64,000 bases of DNA from Petasospora fabianii (GCA_022641835.1 CP048720.1:248001-312000); one strand, 5' to 3'. Counted from the stretch's first letter, positions 49,608 to 61,600 are shown. The notes: generated by a model from the sequence alone, not told the origin. A program made the numbers and translations.

Positions 49608-51377
49608 ATGTCGATGCCGTCGTACTTCAAGCTTACGGAGTATCGTGCAGACCAGCCATTCACGGTGCTTATCCCACCATTCACAGTGCTTCTCAAGGAT
49701 GGAGAGACCACAGCAACGATATATCCCATCCACTCTGCCGACCAGCTTCCACCAGGACTTCTGGCGTTTCTTGCCGATGAGTTCAACATGGAAATTGAGC
49801 GTGGTGATACGTTCCCGTACTTTGAAACGCTTGACATCGAGGATTTCCGCAAGCTCTGGTTCGATTCCTTCGCTGCTGTAATGGTCCTAGGTGAGGACCC
49901 ACAGCTTGATCATCAACGTCAGTGGGAAAAGGAGTGTCTGGGCACTTTCCACATCAGACCAAACTTCCCAGGTCGCTCATCGCACATTTCCACTGGTGGC
50001 TTCCTGGTGAATGCAGGTATTAGAGGTAAAGGTATCGGAAGAACCTTGGTTGACTGCTACCTCGATTGGGCTCCAAAGCTCGGATACACCTCTTCTATGT
50101 TCAACCTAGTGTTTGAATCAAACGTTGGTGCTAGAAAGATTTTCGAAGGTTTGAACTTCAAGAGAATTGGTAAAATTAAGGCTGCTGGTATCTTGAAGCA
50201 ACATGAGAGTGCCGTTGATGCATTCATCTATGGAAAGGAGCTCGTCCAAGCTGTGGAACCAAGTCACGCTACCTATAGATTTGACAAAATCAAATATTAC
50301 CTGGAGACCGGTCGGTACCCTCCACTCATTGATCGTCAAGAGAAATCGAGACTAAGGTCCTCAGCTGCTCATTACAAAGTCATCAATGGTAAATTGATGC
50401 TCAATGGAAGAGAAGTCATCAGTGATCCCGTAAAGCAGCTTGAAATCTGCACTGATTATCACAATGTCAGTCATGGTGGTATCAACAAAACAACCGCTGC
50501 CATCACTGAGAGATTCCACTGGGCCAGAATCAAAGACACCGTGGCTCAGGCCATAAGAAACTGTACAACTTGCAGAGATCCAACAAAGGGTATGCGGAGA
50601 AAGAAGGAGCCGATGCCAGAACATGTTAAACATGCTGCTCTACAGGCTGCTACTGCTGCTGCATCTTCCGAAGCTCTTTTACATCGCACAACCCATGATA
50701 ACACCACAGGTGAGCATACGCAAAGTGGTCAGGAGTACGATGGTATGGTCAACAATGGACTGTCATCTCACAGCCATCGCTCCCAGGAGAATCTCTTGCA
50801 CTCAGATCTTGCCGGGCTCGATATCCCATCAAGTATCCTTGCTGCTGTTGAGAATTCTCAGAGAATGCACCAGGAGGAACAAGTTTCCCAGCACCAACAC
50901 CGTTCGCACCAACACCGTTCGCACCAACATCAACCGACATCCTCTTCTCACTCCCATTCTCAACACCACACACCACAGTCTGAAGGTGAAACATCACACT
51001 CGCAGTCTCATCTTCAAAACTTTGCCGAAGAGCTTGCTTCACGCACAGCTCACGGTCACCGCACCTCGCAAACCACATCATCAACCGGACAGTCACAGGG
51101 ACAATCATCATCCACACAGCCATCGACACAAGCGCAAACTCAGCCATCCACCCAATCCCAACGACTTCAGTTCATGGACCCTCACCACACGGATCAGTCT
51201 CATCCAATGATGCACCATAATCTTCAGGGCGATAACGATATTCCAGTTGACCCAGAAGTTAGTGCATTCGATACACAAGAGCAGGGTGGCCAAGAGATTG
51301 AAATTGCTAGAGCGTTGATTAGTGCTAATAATGAGGAGGCGGAGCAGGATGCTGATGGTGACGAGGCATTGTTTTGA
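49608..51377 (+). CDS. SPT10: Putative histone acetyltransferase and histone-promoter regulator Spt10, 589 aa
   Basis: A GNAT domain (residues about 45-215) with GTFHIRPNFPGRSSHISTGG and the loop IRGKGIGRTLVDC is followed by a His2Cys2 zinc finger at about residues 283-325 (DYHNVSHGGINK, then CTTCR). This finger resembles the N-terminal zinc finger of retroviral integrases and binds histone gene promoters in S. cerevisiae. It is a host gene, not a retroelement. A Ser/Gln/His-rich tail with repeated HQHRS units ends in an acidic patch. Spt10 activates core histone genes. Converges on MTC1. Confidence 0.92.
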   Translation: MSMPSYFKLTEYRADQPFTVLIPPFTVLLKDGETTATIYPIHSADQLPPGLLAFLADEFNMEIERGDTFPYFETLDIEDFRKLWFDSFAAVMVLGEDPQLDHQRQWEKECLGTFHIRPNFPGRSSHISTGGFLVNAGIRGKGIGRTLVDCYLDWAPKLGYTSSMFNLVFESNVGARKIFEGLNFKRIGKIKAAGILKQHESAVDAFIYGKELVQAVEPSHATYRFDKIKYYLETGRYPPLIDRQEKSRLRSSAAHYKVINGKLMLNGREVISDPVKQLEICTDYHNVSHGGINKTTAAITERFHWARIKDTVAQAIRNCTTCRDPTKGMRRKKEPMPEHVKHAALQAATAAASSEALLHRTTHDNTTGEHTQSGQEYDGMVNNGLSSHSHRSQENLLHSDLAGLDIPSSILAAVENSQRMHQEEQVSQHQHRSHQHRSHQHQPTSSSHSHSQHHTPQSEGETSHSQSHLQNFAEELASRTAHGHRTSQTTSSTGQSQGQSSSTQPSTQAQTQPSTQSQRLQFMDPHHTDQSHPMMHHNLQGDNDIPVDPEVSAFDTQEQGGQEIEIARALISANNEEAEQDADGDEALF

Positions 51378-51527
51378 TTGATAGATCGCGGTGGTGGAAT
51401 CGTTTTAGTTCTTTTTTGGTGTACTATTGTTTTATTACTCATTGGGTGTATGGTATTGACTAACCAGTTAAATATATGTTCTGCATATTTAGTCTTCATC
51501 AGCATTATCAATTGTATTGTTAGCTAT

Positions 51528-52796
51528 TTAATCATAGCCCATTCTCTTGACAACATAGCTCTGTGCCAAAACTCCGAAGGAGAGTGCAAGACCATCATAG
51601 ACCCAGCCCTTGACCCATTGAGAAGGATCCACGCCTTCATCGTCTTCATCCTCGTCCTTTTCAGCATCAGAGCCATCAAGCCATGTAGCCCATTTGAGTG
51701 GGAATGCTTGAGATTTAGTGATGATAGAAATGTCATTAGTGGTATCCTTCAATACAATCAAAAAGTGGAATGAAGAGGCAGAAGTGGAGTCAATGGTAAT
51801 TGTACTCTCATCGGATTCTTTATCCTTAGAGAATGGCTGAATTGCCACTATGGAGATGAAAAGGTTTGATGATCTTACTCCTTCCTCAGCTTTGCCAGCA
51901 CCGGCGTCCTTGATGGCTGTTTCCAAGTTGGCAAGGGCAAGCTTCTCACCATCGATTGCCTTTCCTTCAAAGATGTTAAGGTTTCTCTTGTTATGATCCT
52001 TAGCGGTGTCTGTAACGAGTTCAATGGCAATTCCACCTTGCACCTGTTTCATAACTTTCTTAAAACTCTTAGAAATGATGGTCTCAACGTAGTAGTTCTC
52101 CAAATCGTGAGAAGCGCGGATCTTGAGCACCTCATCAGTACTCATCATCGAGTTGAAAACATTGGAGATGTTTTGAGTAAAGAAGTCTAAGGCACGACCA
52201 GGGTCCATGTCATCACCGGCGGCAATGATTTTTTTCTTTGTCTCCTCGTCTAAATGCAGACTTTGTAACTTCTTCAACTGTTCATCGATCTTGGCTTGTG
52301 TAGCGAGTCTGCCAGCCTCCTCCTGCGCCTTCTTACCAATCTCCTGTGCGTTGCTCCAGAAGGAGCTTACAGTGGCAGAACCGGAACTTGACCACCAGTT
52401 AGAGATTGAAGCAATTGGATCTGGAAGAGTGTCGATCTCCTCATCTTGCTCAACCTCTTGGTCGTTGTCTTCATCAGCGGCATGGGAGTCGTCTGTGGCG
52501 TGTGATGGTGTTGTCTGTTCTGTTTGAGTGGTGTCTGACTTGTTGTCAGGTGTTGTGGATTCCTCTTTAGCTTCAGCTTTTTCCGTCTTCTTATTCGAAT
52601 CTGTCTTGTCAGTGGCCTTCCTGTTCTTCTTAACATCGCTTGCTTCCAATTCATCCAGGAAATCCATGATGTCACTGTTGTCAGCGTTGGGTGTGCCTGT
52701 GTTAGCCTTTGCATTCTTCTTGTCGGCGTCAGGGAGCGAGTTCAAGAACTCGAGGACATCCTCTGCCTCATGCGATAGTTTAGGTGTTGATGACAT
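51528..52796 (-). CDS. MTC1: Maintenance of telomere capping protein 1, 422 aa
   Basis: Acidic and Lys/Glu-rich in the first 160 residues (DVLEFLNSLPDADKKN, EVEQDEEIDTLPDPIASISN, WW). The core matches fungal Mtc1: VSSFWSNAQEIGKKAQEEAG and SFKKVMKQVQGGIAIELVTD, and it ends in WVKGWVYDGLALSFGVLAQS. Mtc1 is a Golgi/COPI-associated protein with genetic links to telomere capping. I chose the ATG at 52796 (MSSTPKLSHEAEDVLEFLNS), since the upstream 33 in-frame codons lack family resemblance. Confidence 0.85.
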   Translation of the reverse strand: MSSTPKLSHEAEDVLEFLNSLPDADKKNAKANTGTPNADNSDIMDFLDELEASDVKKNRKATDKTDSNKKTEKAEAKEESTTPDNKSDTTQTEQTTPSHATDDSHAADEDNDQEVEQDEEIDTLPDPIASISNWWSSSGSATVSSFWSNAQEIGKKAQEEAGRLATQAKIDEQLKKLQSLHLDEETKKKIIAAGDDMDPGRALDFFTQNISNVFNSMMSTDEVLKIRASHDLENYYVETIISKSFKKVMKQVQGGIAIELVTDTAKDHNKRNLNIFEGKAIDGEKLALANLETAIKDAGAGKAEEGVRSSNLFISIVAIQPFSKDKESDESTITIDSTSASSFHFLIVLKDTTNDISIITKSQAFPLKWATWLDGSDAEKDEDEDDEGVDPSQWVKGWVYDGLALSFGVLAQSYVVKRMGYD

Positions 52797-53986
52797 CGGT
52801 GTTGGGTGTAGGGGTATACCAGGGAACAGGGCAAGTAGTAGTTGTATCGTTTTTAGCTCGTGTCGTACTGATAACTTTACTTTCCTATCCCACAACGCGA
52901 TTTGGCAGACAGGATGTGCCGGTCATTGCACACGTGCTATTCACGTGACTGGATCAATACCGAGGACTCGGGCACCTCGTGAACCGACGACCTTCTATTT
53001 GAGTTATTGCAATAAGTATGTTATGATACTTCTTTCAAGCTGGAAGAGAGAGAAGGCTGTTGAAAAACAGCGCCAAATTTCAACCCCCCCCCATGCATCA
53101 TTGAATTGCCAGTTCCACCCTTCCTGCAACCTTTTGAGGGACTTCATTGATCTCGACTTCCAAGACACTCATGCCGCTTTGTCTCAAGCCTAAAGTTTGT
53201 GGTGTCTCACCTGCTTCAACAAATTGTCTGGATCACACACTAGCCGCTACATGATCCGCTATTTGCTCGACATGCCTGTTGACAACCAGGACTCCAATGA
53301 AAGACATACAAGTACTAACTGTAAAAGACCAAGAGATGAAGACATTAAAGCCTCCGATTACTGAATTACTGAAATACTCCCAGAACTGGGTGAAGAATAG
53401 AGGTGACGATGGAAACTACTCGCACAATGGATGATTCTTCACAAGATCAGGCAAACAACGTTCTAATCATGACCGCCAGGGGATCCTATAACAGCTACAA
53501 AATGACACTGTGACTACCACAAATGAGACCGTAGGTGAGTACGCTTGAAACCAGGACTCCAGTGTGCAGGGATGTTCTAGAGACTCTAGAAACAATAGGT
53601 TAGGCTCTACAGCTGTGCAACTTAGTTTAACAGTGGTGTCCGGATGTTTTACGCCAGCTTGGCCTAGCCGAACCGCTAGTGGCCCCACTAATTGATTGCG
53701 CGAACAAGCGGGGTCAGCGGCTGGTGGCATGTGCAGCTACGGAAATTACTTTGATTAATCCTTGATAAAAATGAAGAAAAACACAATTATATTATATCGT
53801 CTCTCACTCAGCACCCCACTTCATTACTCCGAAACCCTGATAGAATATAGAAAATTAATAGCAAACCATTATCCCAAACAAATCTTCCCAAAAGATCGTG
53901 TGTATATCCTCTTTAGTGACATTCCTTTATCTCCAATAGCGATACCGTTGCAGTTGTAGAAACGCCAGCTCCTGCTCCGGTTGCAG
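52797..53986. other. 1.2 kb gene-free region upstream of MTC1
   Basis: No ORF with a recognisable domain. Near 53085 is a run of eight C. The right part is the 3' flank of the next minus-strand gene. Nothing else seen. Confidence 0.5.
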
Positions 53987-54943
53987 TCAAGCTCCAACAG
54001 AAATTTGTCCACTCACCTGGTTGTCAACACTGTCAACGGTCTCACGAACAGCACCAGATGCCTTGACAGTGGCTTCTGTAGCGCTTTCGGCGAGACCATT
54101 AACCTTTGTAGTGACAGCATCCGCAACCTCGGCAACTTTCTTGTTAAGCCCCACTTTGGTTTTGACCTCGGAGACAAGCTCAGTAGATGTGTGGATCAAA
54201 GCGGAAGGGACAGACTTGTGTGTCTTGAGCTCGTTGCCATAAACAGTAGAGAAGTGTCCTGACAAGTCTGAAGGAATTTTGATTGCCTTGGTGGCTGTGT
54301 TCTGCACAACGTTGATGGTACGTCCTGTGGCATCACGGGTGAGGCTAATTAGCTTGGAAACCTCATTAGAGTCTGTGGATGGAGTAGGAACAGCATCAGA
54401 GACGGCTGCGGTGGTGGTATCAGCTGGAAGATAAGTCTGCAACACAGTTTCAAGCGTCTTGTTAACAGGGGCAAGCACTGGGTTCACAGAGGAAACGGTA
54501 TTGGCAACGATTGGATCTGCTGTAGTCTTAACGTATGAGGTAACGTTTTCTTTAGAGGACTCAGCATAAGACTTAGCAAGAGCGATGTAGTTAGATGCCG
54601 TTTTCTTGAGGGCAGCTGGTTTAAAATCGGCATAGTGAAGCGTCTTGAGCTGTGGGATGTATGCCTCGGCCTTGAGCACAACGTGGGAGAGGACCCACTC
54701 GTCTGCAGCAACGTAGTAATCATACACAAAGGGAGTCAAATGGTCCAAGAGCTCAGTTTTGAATGCGAGTACGACGCGTGCAAAGAATGCGGCAAAGTAG
54801 TGAACAATAGCAACGGATAGGAACTTGTTCACAGCCTCGTAAAAGAGCGGGTAGTCCGCAAAGGCATGGTTGAGCGTTGGAGATAGCTTACGGAAGCGGG
54901 AGAGTGGAGAGTCTGCAGCTGAGAGGATCTTGTCGGCGACCAT
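53987..54943 (-). CDS. Possible perilipin-like lipid-droplet protein, 318 aa
   Basis: An Ala/Ser/Thr/Val-rich protein with an amphipathic character. The start MVADKILSAADSPLSRF, the hydrophobic SVAIVHYFAAFFARVVLAF and the stretch LTPFVYDYYVAADEWVLSHV recall fungal perilipins (Pln1/Pet10, CAP20), where a 3-11 repeat type of amphipathic helix binds lipid droplets. The long C-terminal half is a low-complexity helix rich in Val-Thr-Ala, with repeated TKV/ATV patterns. No catalytic motif is visible. A GTGAGT near the 3' end could be mistaken for a donor, but I see no branch site. Confidence 0.5.
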   Translation of the reverse strand: MVADKILSAADSPLSRFRKLSPTLNHAFADYPLFYEAVNKFLSVAIVHYFAAFFARVVLAFKTELLDHLTPFVYDYYVAADEWVLSHVVLKAEAYIPQLKTLHYADFKPAALKKTASNYIALAKSYAESSKENVTSYVKTTADPIVANTVSSVNPVLAPVNKTLETVLQTYLPADTTTAAVSDAVPTPSTDSNEVSKLISLTRDATGRTINVVQNTATKAIKIPSDLSGHFSTVYGNELKTHKSVPSALIHTSTELVSEVKTKVGLNKKVAEVADAVTTKVNGLAESATEATVKASGAVRETVDSVDNQVSGQISVGA

Positions 54944-55835
54944 TGTGAGGGGTGGATTGCAGTGTTGACTTAGATAAGGGGTACGGGAGGGTCGGGGGAG
55001 AGGGGGGTGTGACAGAGTGTGGCAGCAGGGAAAGTCGCTGTTTTTTATATATGCGCGCGGCTGGTAAAGTAATGAATGGTACGCTGTGTTGGTGCATGAG
55101 CAGTAGCAGCAGCAGACGCATAGTCCTGACAGGCTTCAAGACTGTAGTTATTTGTCTCAACCAACGCCAGCTGCAATAGACCCAATTTGGCTGTGGCATT
55201 TGCATGTGGTCCAATTCGGGTAGTAATTGCGATTCAGGATTGTTGACTTGAAAGGGGGAGCCCCCTTTGCTCCCTCTGTAGTACTACTCATGAGCTACCC
55301 ATGCTGCCAACTGCGCGCCTAGAACGCGGCACAATCCCGCGTGACACTACCGCGGTCCGAACAGAGTAGCGAGCATGTGTCACAACTGACAGTGGAGCAC
55401 AAGGCACAGGCACACAGTTAGAGATAGAGATAGAGACACATGTGTACACGCCTTGACTGACCCCACAGGTTCTCTTAGAAGCGTTTTCCCCGTAAGTCTG
55501 CAGCCTGTCACAGTGACCCACCGATGACTCGTCATCGTCCAGTGGTCCGGCTGGCGATAAGAACTGATATGCCCCTTGCCGCGTCACAGGAACAATCAGC
55601 TTAACACCATAATAGTTGCGCATCTATTCACTGTGTTTTTTTGCTCAGAATAGACGCATAGACGCACAACATAGCCTCCAGTCCTGTGGGCACCACGCAG
55701 GTCGGAAATCACACCACCAACCCGCATCCCTGCATAAAATGGATTCGAATTAAGCTTTCTACATAGCAACTTTGCTTCACGTACAGAAGATGCACTACGA
55801 GTACTCAATCAATATTGATGTAAACTCAACACAAC
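54944..55835. other. Intergenic region
   Basis: About 890 bases, promoter of the gene to the left and 3' flank of ULA1. A short TAGAGA repeat is listed separately. No gene seen. Confidence 0.5.
55419..55436 (+). repeat. TAGAGA hexamer, three tandem copies
   Basis: Three consecutive TAGAGA units. A microsatellite with no assigned role. Confidence 0.7.
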
Positions 55836-57371
55836 TTATTCAATTTTCCATTTCTCAGTGACACTGCGAAGACCATCAAACACAAGCACGTTGTCCAATG
55901 GGATATATTGCTTCGTGATGAGCTTAATGGCTTCCTGACCACCAATACCACCCATCAACGCCGTAGTGTTCCCAAGCTCAACCCCTTCAGATCTGAGCAT
56001 CTCATAAAGCACGTTGGCCAATTTATGTGTGTTCTCCATCAAAAAATACTGATGGCTCTTATCCAACAATACATCCAATGAACTCAAATGTGGGAAAGTG
56101 TGATGTTCAAGGATGTGCGATTCGATAAGCAGATATGCAAGGAGAACAACAGCGGCATCCGACATGTATCCGGAAATCACTTGGGAGAAATTGGTGTCAT
56201 TGAGTGCAATGGAAGTATTAGTGGAGAAGAAGAGATGGTTAGCATTCTTCACAAATGTTCTGATCTCAGTCTCGGTAAACTCTTGTGCGGTATCAAGTGA
56301 CGTCAGCACGGATTGCAGCTCTGATTTAAATGACTCAAGATCCGACTCGGCCTTTGATCTATAAATGTTTTGTAGTCCAATGTATTGGTCTGTAGATGAG
56401 TCCATGTCTGGTAATTCACCTTTTAATGGGAGAAACCCATCGTTTTTATCAACAAACTGCTTGAGAGCCTTAACAAGCAACCAAAATGGTGTGATCTTAT
56501 TGGCTTCAAAAAACTTTTGTGGCAGCTTGTTGAAGATATCTTCAACATTGCTCCTCACTTTCGTTTGGATAAACATCTTTCTTGCATTATCAATTGCCTC
56601 GTCAAAGTTGGCCTGGCCATACTCCATTCTCCAAGATTGAATCAACTTCTTGAACTCTTCCTTTTCAGCACTCGTCTTAGGAATGGCTCCCCCATGGTCA
56701 CTCTTCCAACGATCCAATGCCTTCATCTGAATCACCAAATATGGAACTTGCGATTGAGTCTCCACTGACATTCCCTCCATCTTAATCCCATCAACGTATT
56801 CCTTGAGCTCGGGCCATGGATTTAACACTCTCAAATCAAGCAAAGTCTCTGGATGAGTCTCAACAACTTCGAACTCCTGTGTGACAACTCTCATATAACC
56901 ATAAAATCCGACAGTATTGATCACAATGGTAGGTATATTCAACTCATACAAGTCTCTTAATGCCCTCTGATACTCATACGGCATAATCACTAAATCGTAA
57001 TTGGCCCAGAAATCCTGTGTCACTTCAACCCACCAATCATCCATATCCTTAACATGTATAACTTCACTCTCGACATCCTCGTTCAACTCCCCCAAGTTCT
57101 TCACAACGGTCTCCGCCCAATCCTTCCCAATATCATCATCACGTAAGTAGAAGTTGGCAGCCAAATCACGCTCACTAACAGACCGAGCAGTATCAAGGAT
57201 CGTGAAGTGTCCAATACCAGGGAGAACCAAATTCTTCAAAAGCTCAAGCGAGGTGATGGTTGGTTGACATACAAGCACACTTGAATGCTCTAGTCTCGTC
57301 TGGCCAGAAGACGCCCAAAGTCGGAGTTGACGATCATACTTCTCCTGTTTGTTAATCGGAATCAGTCCCAT
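55836..57371 (-). CDS. ULA1: NEDD8/Rub1-activating enzyme regulatory subunit, 511 aa
   Basis: An E1-like protein lacking the catalytic cysteine domain. The start MGLIPINKQEKYDRQLRLW and LEHSSVLVCQPTITSLELLK with LPGIGHFTILD match Ula1/APP-BP1 (NAE1). The C-terminal GNTTALMGGIGGQEAIKLIT is the conserved adenylation-partner helix. Together with Uba3 it activates Rub1 for cullin modification. The ATG at 57371 is chosen; an in-frame TTG eight codons before it is ignored. Length fits. Confidence 0.9.
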   Translation of the reverse strand: MGLIPINKQEKYDRQLRLWASSGQTRLEHSSVLVCQPTITSLELLKNLVLPGIGHFTILDTARSVSERDLAANFYLRDDDIGKDWAETVVKNLGELNEDVESEVIHVKDMDDWWVEVTQDFWANYDLVIMPYEYQRALRDLYELNIPTIVINTVGFYGYMRVVTQEFEVVETHPETLLDLRVLNPWPELKEYVDGIKMEGMSVETQSQVPYLVIQMKALDRWKSDHGGAIPKTSAEKEEFKKLIQSWRMEYGQANFDEAIDNARKMFIQTKVRSNVEDIFNKLPQKFFEANKITPFWLLVKALKQFVDKNDGFLPLKGELPDMDSSTDQYIGLQNIYRSKAESDLESFKSELQSVLTSLDTAQEFTETEIRTFVKNANHLFFSTNTSIALNDTNFSQVISGYMSDAAVVLLAYLLIESHILEHHTFPHLSSLDVLLDKSHQYFLMENTHKLANVLYEMLRSEGVELGNTTALMGGIGGQEAIKLITKQYIPLDNVLVFDGLRSVTEKWKIE

Positions 57372-58697
57372 ATTGCCACTGTGGTGTAAGTACAATCAAT
57401 TGAGTGGGATCACAACGGCTGGAAGGTTATGTGGTGCTATTCATAAGCGTTGATTAGTTATGTATAGGACCTATGTGTAAGATCGAGGTTCGCGAAAACC
57501 TAGAAGGCGGTGCACGTGATCTGGGGTCAATCAATGTATGGGTCGAAAGTCATTAATGCTTCTAAATAGATGTTTCCACTAGATTTCTTCTGCTTCGAGG
57601 ACACCTCGTCTGGTAACAGCCAACATAATTTTAAAGCACGACTCATACATCTAATTATGTCAAAGTGAACGGTTCCTTTGCGAACTCGGCGTTACTCCGC
57701 ATATGAACTCGCTAGAACCATTGATTCCGTCCAAACAATATATTTCGAGCTATTCTCTCTGAACTCTACAATTCATTGTTCATTCCTGCTCTTCTACATC
57801 CTGTATAAGTCTTCAGCTGATTGGGGCAATTTTTGAAATTTTGATATCCAATTTTTTTAACAAATGACGAACCTGAAATCAACAGCATAGGCGGTGATTG
57901 AGGCAAACATCATCAGCTAACTCGATTGTTTGTGTCCAAGCTGCTAGCAGCACCACTTCAACTATTTGAAGAATATGTAAATACCTAAAATCAGATTTCA
58001 GACGATTGGCTTGCCCACCAGTATTGTATTACGCAACTTAATAGATAGCAAATTGGCTCATCCAAACACCACATCCAAACACCACTATCAGAATCGCCCT
58101 CAACTCGCAGAACTTCTTAACCAGGATCGAAGTCTTCTAGGGTCGAATATGGAATCTTATTTTGTGTATTTATAGTTAGCTGGACGGATCCAAGAGCACT
58201 GGAGTGCCATATGCCTATACAAATCATTCGTATTGAACGTAGAAGTCAGACAAACAGTACACACACACAAAACACACAAACGTAACTCGTTTCAAACTGA
58301 AATAGATCATCACGCAAATGATGTAATTAATGTGATTTCGGTGCGTATACTACTGTCGTAGTTTCTATATCAATATCATCATAGGACTCTCTAAACAGTC
58401 AATAAATGCAAACTTTTTACAAGTGGTGAATGGTCCCCAATTGTATCATGTAACCGGCTCAATCAACCTCAGCAATACCATAGACCAAGCTTCAATTCAG
58501 TCTCCAGACAAAATAAGTAGGTGGTCTCCAGTCACCAACTCAGATGAAGCAATACACACAGCAAAACCGTAGGTTGTATCGACAGCAAAATCCTCAAGTA
58601 GGAATTCATGGGCAAAAAAATCAGAAAAAAACAGAAAAATTAAGGGAACAAAGAGTAGAGAAGTCCAAAGTCAAAAGAAGATGTTGGATCATAAACA
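57372..58697. other. 1.3 kb region between ULA1 and URA2
   Basis: Promoter of ULA1 on its left, URA2 3' flank on its right. Holds a 13-base tandem duplication at 58059-58084 and a CA-rich stretch near 58260-58280. No gene seen. Confidence 0.5.
58059..58084 (+). repeat. 13-base tandem duplication CATCCAAACACCA
   Basis: Two exact adjacent copies of CATCCAAACACCA (58059-58071, 58072-58084), followed by CTATC. A small slip duplication. Confidence 0.85.
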
Positions 58698-61600
58698 TTA
58701 GAAGTCGACACCAATCACCATAACCAACAAAGCCATTCTGATGAACAAACCATATCTCATCTGTCTGAAGTAAGCAGCTCTCTGGTCAAAGTCAACCTCC
58801 TCACGGATCTCGTTAACACGTGGAAGTGGGTGCATGACACACATGTGCTGCTTGGCGTAAGACAAGATCTTGTTATCAACAACGTAGGTGTCCTTGAGTC
58901 TTTCGTAGTCAGCCTGGTTGGCAAATCTCTCCTGCTGGACTCTGGTGCAGTACAACACATCAGACTTGGCAATGATGTCAGTAGTCAACTCTTCACTCTC
59001 AGAAGCGAGCATATCGTTGTCGATCAACATCTGGCGGATACTCTCTGGCAATCTCAACTCCTTTGGAGAGACCAAGTTGATACGAACCTGGTAGTGTCTC
59101 AACAAGTGGCAGAGAGAGTGAACTGGGCGACCGTACTTCAAGTCACCCATGAAGGTAACAGTGATACCGTTGACAGTACCGAGCTCCTCACGAATGGTGA
59201 AAAGATCCAAGAAGGCCTGTGTTGGGTGTTCACGGGAACCGTTACCACCGTTCAAGATTGGGACTGGAGAGAACTTGGCAGCAATCTTAGCAGAAGACTC
59301 CTCTGGGTGACGAAGAGCAATAGCATCAGAGTAAGAAGCCAAGGTTCTAATGGTATCCTGCAAAGTCTCACCCTTCTTGACAGAAGAGGAGTCAGCAGAA
59401 ACAGCAATGGTTCTACCACCAAGTCTTTGCATAGCAGCATCGAAGGAAGAAGCGGTACGGGTAGATGGCTCGTAGAACATAGTGGTCAACAAACGACCCT
59501 GTAACAAGTCCAAGACACCACGTCTCTCAACAGCCAATCTCATCTCCTGAGCAACAGTGAACAAAGGGTGCAAGTCAGATCTGTTGAACTGGTTGACAGA
59601 CAAGACGTGACGACGCAAGAATGGGTTGTTGGATCTGATGTAAGAGGCAACTGCACCTGGTGGGGACAACTCTCTTGGTGGACGAGAGGAAACCAACTCA
59701 GTACCCTTGGCTCCCTCCTTCTCTGTAATAGTGGTAGACTCATCAATCAAGTGTGGACGAGCTGTATCAGCAGAGAAAGAGAATCTGGCTCTCTTGGTGA
59801 CCTGTGGGGAAGCAAGCAATGGCTCGCTGAACACTGGTGTGGCAGCCACGATAGAACCACCTCTCTTCTTGTAAGAAGAGTTGTCAGAACCAAGTGCCTG
59901 ACCGACAATCAAGGTACCTTCAAGACAGACAGTCTGACCGTAGAACTGGACACGCTCAACACCGCCTCTCATCTTACCCTCGAATGGAGAGAAGACAGCA
60001 GCAGAGCGGAGGGTAGACAACTCACGGTCCATGTCGAGCTCGATGGTAGAATCCTGCTCTTGCAAGTTGAAGATCTCAATTGGGTTGTCGTGCAGACGCT
60101 TCACAATGTCATCGACAGTCAAACGTCCATCATCAACAGCAGAGAACAACAATGGCAAAGCGTCGTTAATACCAAGACCAGCAGCAGATGGCTTACCCAA
60201 GAAAGTAGCAAGGGAAGTTGGGATAGTACCAATAGAGAAGACATCGACAATGTCAATAGCAGCCCAAAGGGCAGCCTGGTCCTGCTTGGTTGGCAAGAAC
60301 TTAGCGCCTGGGTACTCGTCCTGGGACAAGAACAAAGAGTAAATGCTAACATCGAAAGTGACCAAGTTGGACTTTTCCTTGACAAGCTTGATGATGTCCA
60401 AATCAGTCTTGCTGTTTACATCACTGACATGGATAGAGTGGTTGTTCAAAGTAGCCAACAACAACAAAGAGGCCAACTCAGTGGACTTTGCGTCGGTGAT
60501 GATTGGCTTGTTGGATGGCCAGGAACCGATCTGGGAGGCAATGGAAGAAACATCAGTCTTGACAAAGTCGTTGAAAGACAAGAACAAAGAAGAAACATTG
60601 TTGGATACCTGAGAGACCTGAGAGTCGTTGTTACCAGTAGCAGCGAAAGACAAGCTGTAGTCAGTGAAACCATTGTCAGCAAAAGAAGCAGAAACCTCGT
60701 TCAAGGCCTTAACAGAGTCAACAACGTTACCATCGGCAGCGATTGGAAGAATCTGGTTGTAAGTGAAACCGTTAGCCAGAGACAATCTGGTAACTTCCTC
60801 GAAGTCTTCAGCAGAGGTAGATGGAAGCACCGAAGAGATGTTGACAAGACCAGGAACAGTGACAGTTCTGTGAGAAGTCTGAGCATCTCTGTTGGTGATG
60901 TCCAAACTGACGTTTCTGGACAAAGCCTCAATCAACAACTTAGCACATTTGACATTGGTAACCAATGGAACAGCATAGTCGACGGCCATACGACGAGTTC
61001 TGTAACCCTTGGACACATAGTTGGCTGGACGACGGAATCTGTTGCTGGATGGCAAGTTAATGTAAAGGTCAATCAAGTTGTTGGCCAAGTGCTGAGCCAA
61101 AGAGTACTCGCTCTTCTGCTCATCATCCTCCTCGTTCAAAATCTCCAAGTACTTAACTGGGATACCGTGCTGCTGGATGAAGTCAGCAGTACCGGCAGTA
61201 GCAAACAAGTTGAAACCCATCTCGTGTAACTTCTCAACTGATGGAAGCAGCTCCTGCTTCTCCTTGAAGGAACCAATGGAAAGCAAGATGTTCTTCTTTG
61301 GCAAGTGGAAACCAGTAGAGATCAAAGACTTCATGTAGGCCTCGTACTTGTTGTGGCCGAAAGTAGCAACTTCACCAGTGGAAGCCATCTCAACACCAAG
61401 AATTGGGTCAGCACCAGACAAACGGGAGAAGGAGAACTGTGGAACCTTGACTGCACAGTAGTCCTCTGGCAAATCCTGGACAGGATATGGAGTGACTGGA
61501 AGGCCCATGATAGCCTTGGTGGCCATCTCAATCATGTTGGTACCAACAACCTTAGAGATGAATGGGAAGGAACGGGAAGCACGGACGTTACACTCGATAA

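Noticed and set aside
50440-50590. Integrase-like zinc finger in SPT10 as a sign of a retroelement
   Set aside because: This finger is a known part of Spt10 and is fused in frame with the GNAT domain in a complete host gene.
53987-54020. GTGAGT near the end of the perilipin-like gene as a splice donor
   Set aside because: No TACTAAC-like branch point lies downstream within a plausible distance, and the frame closes normally.
55419-55436. TAGAGA repeat as a possible CRISPR-like or regulatory array
   Set aside because: Only three hexamers without spacers; a simple microsatellite.
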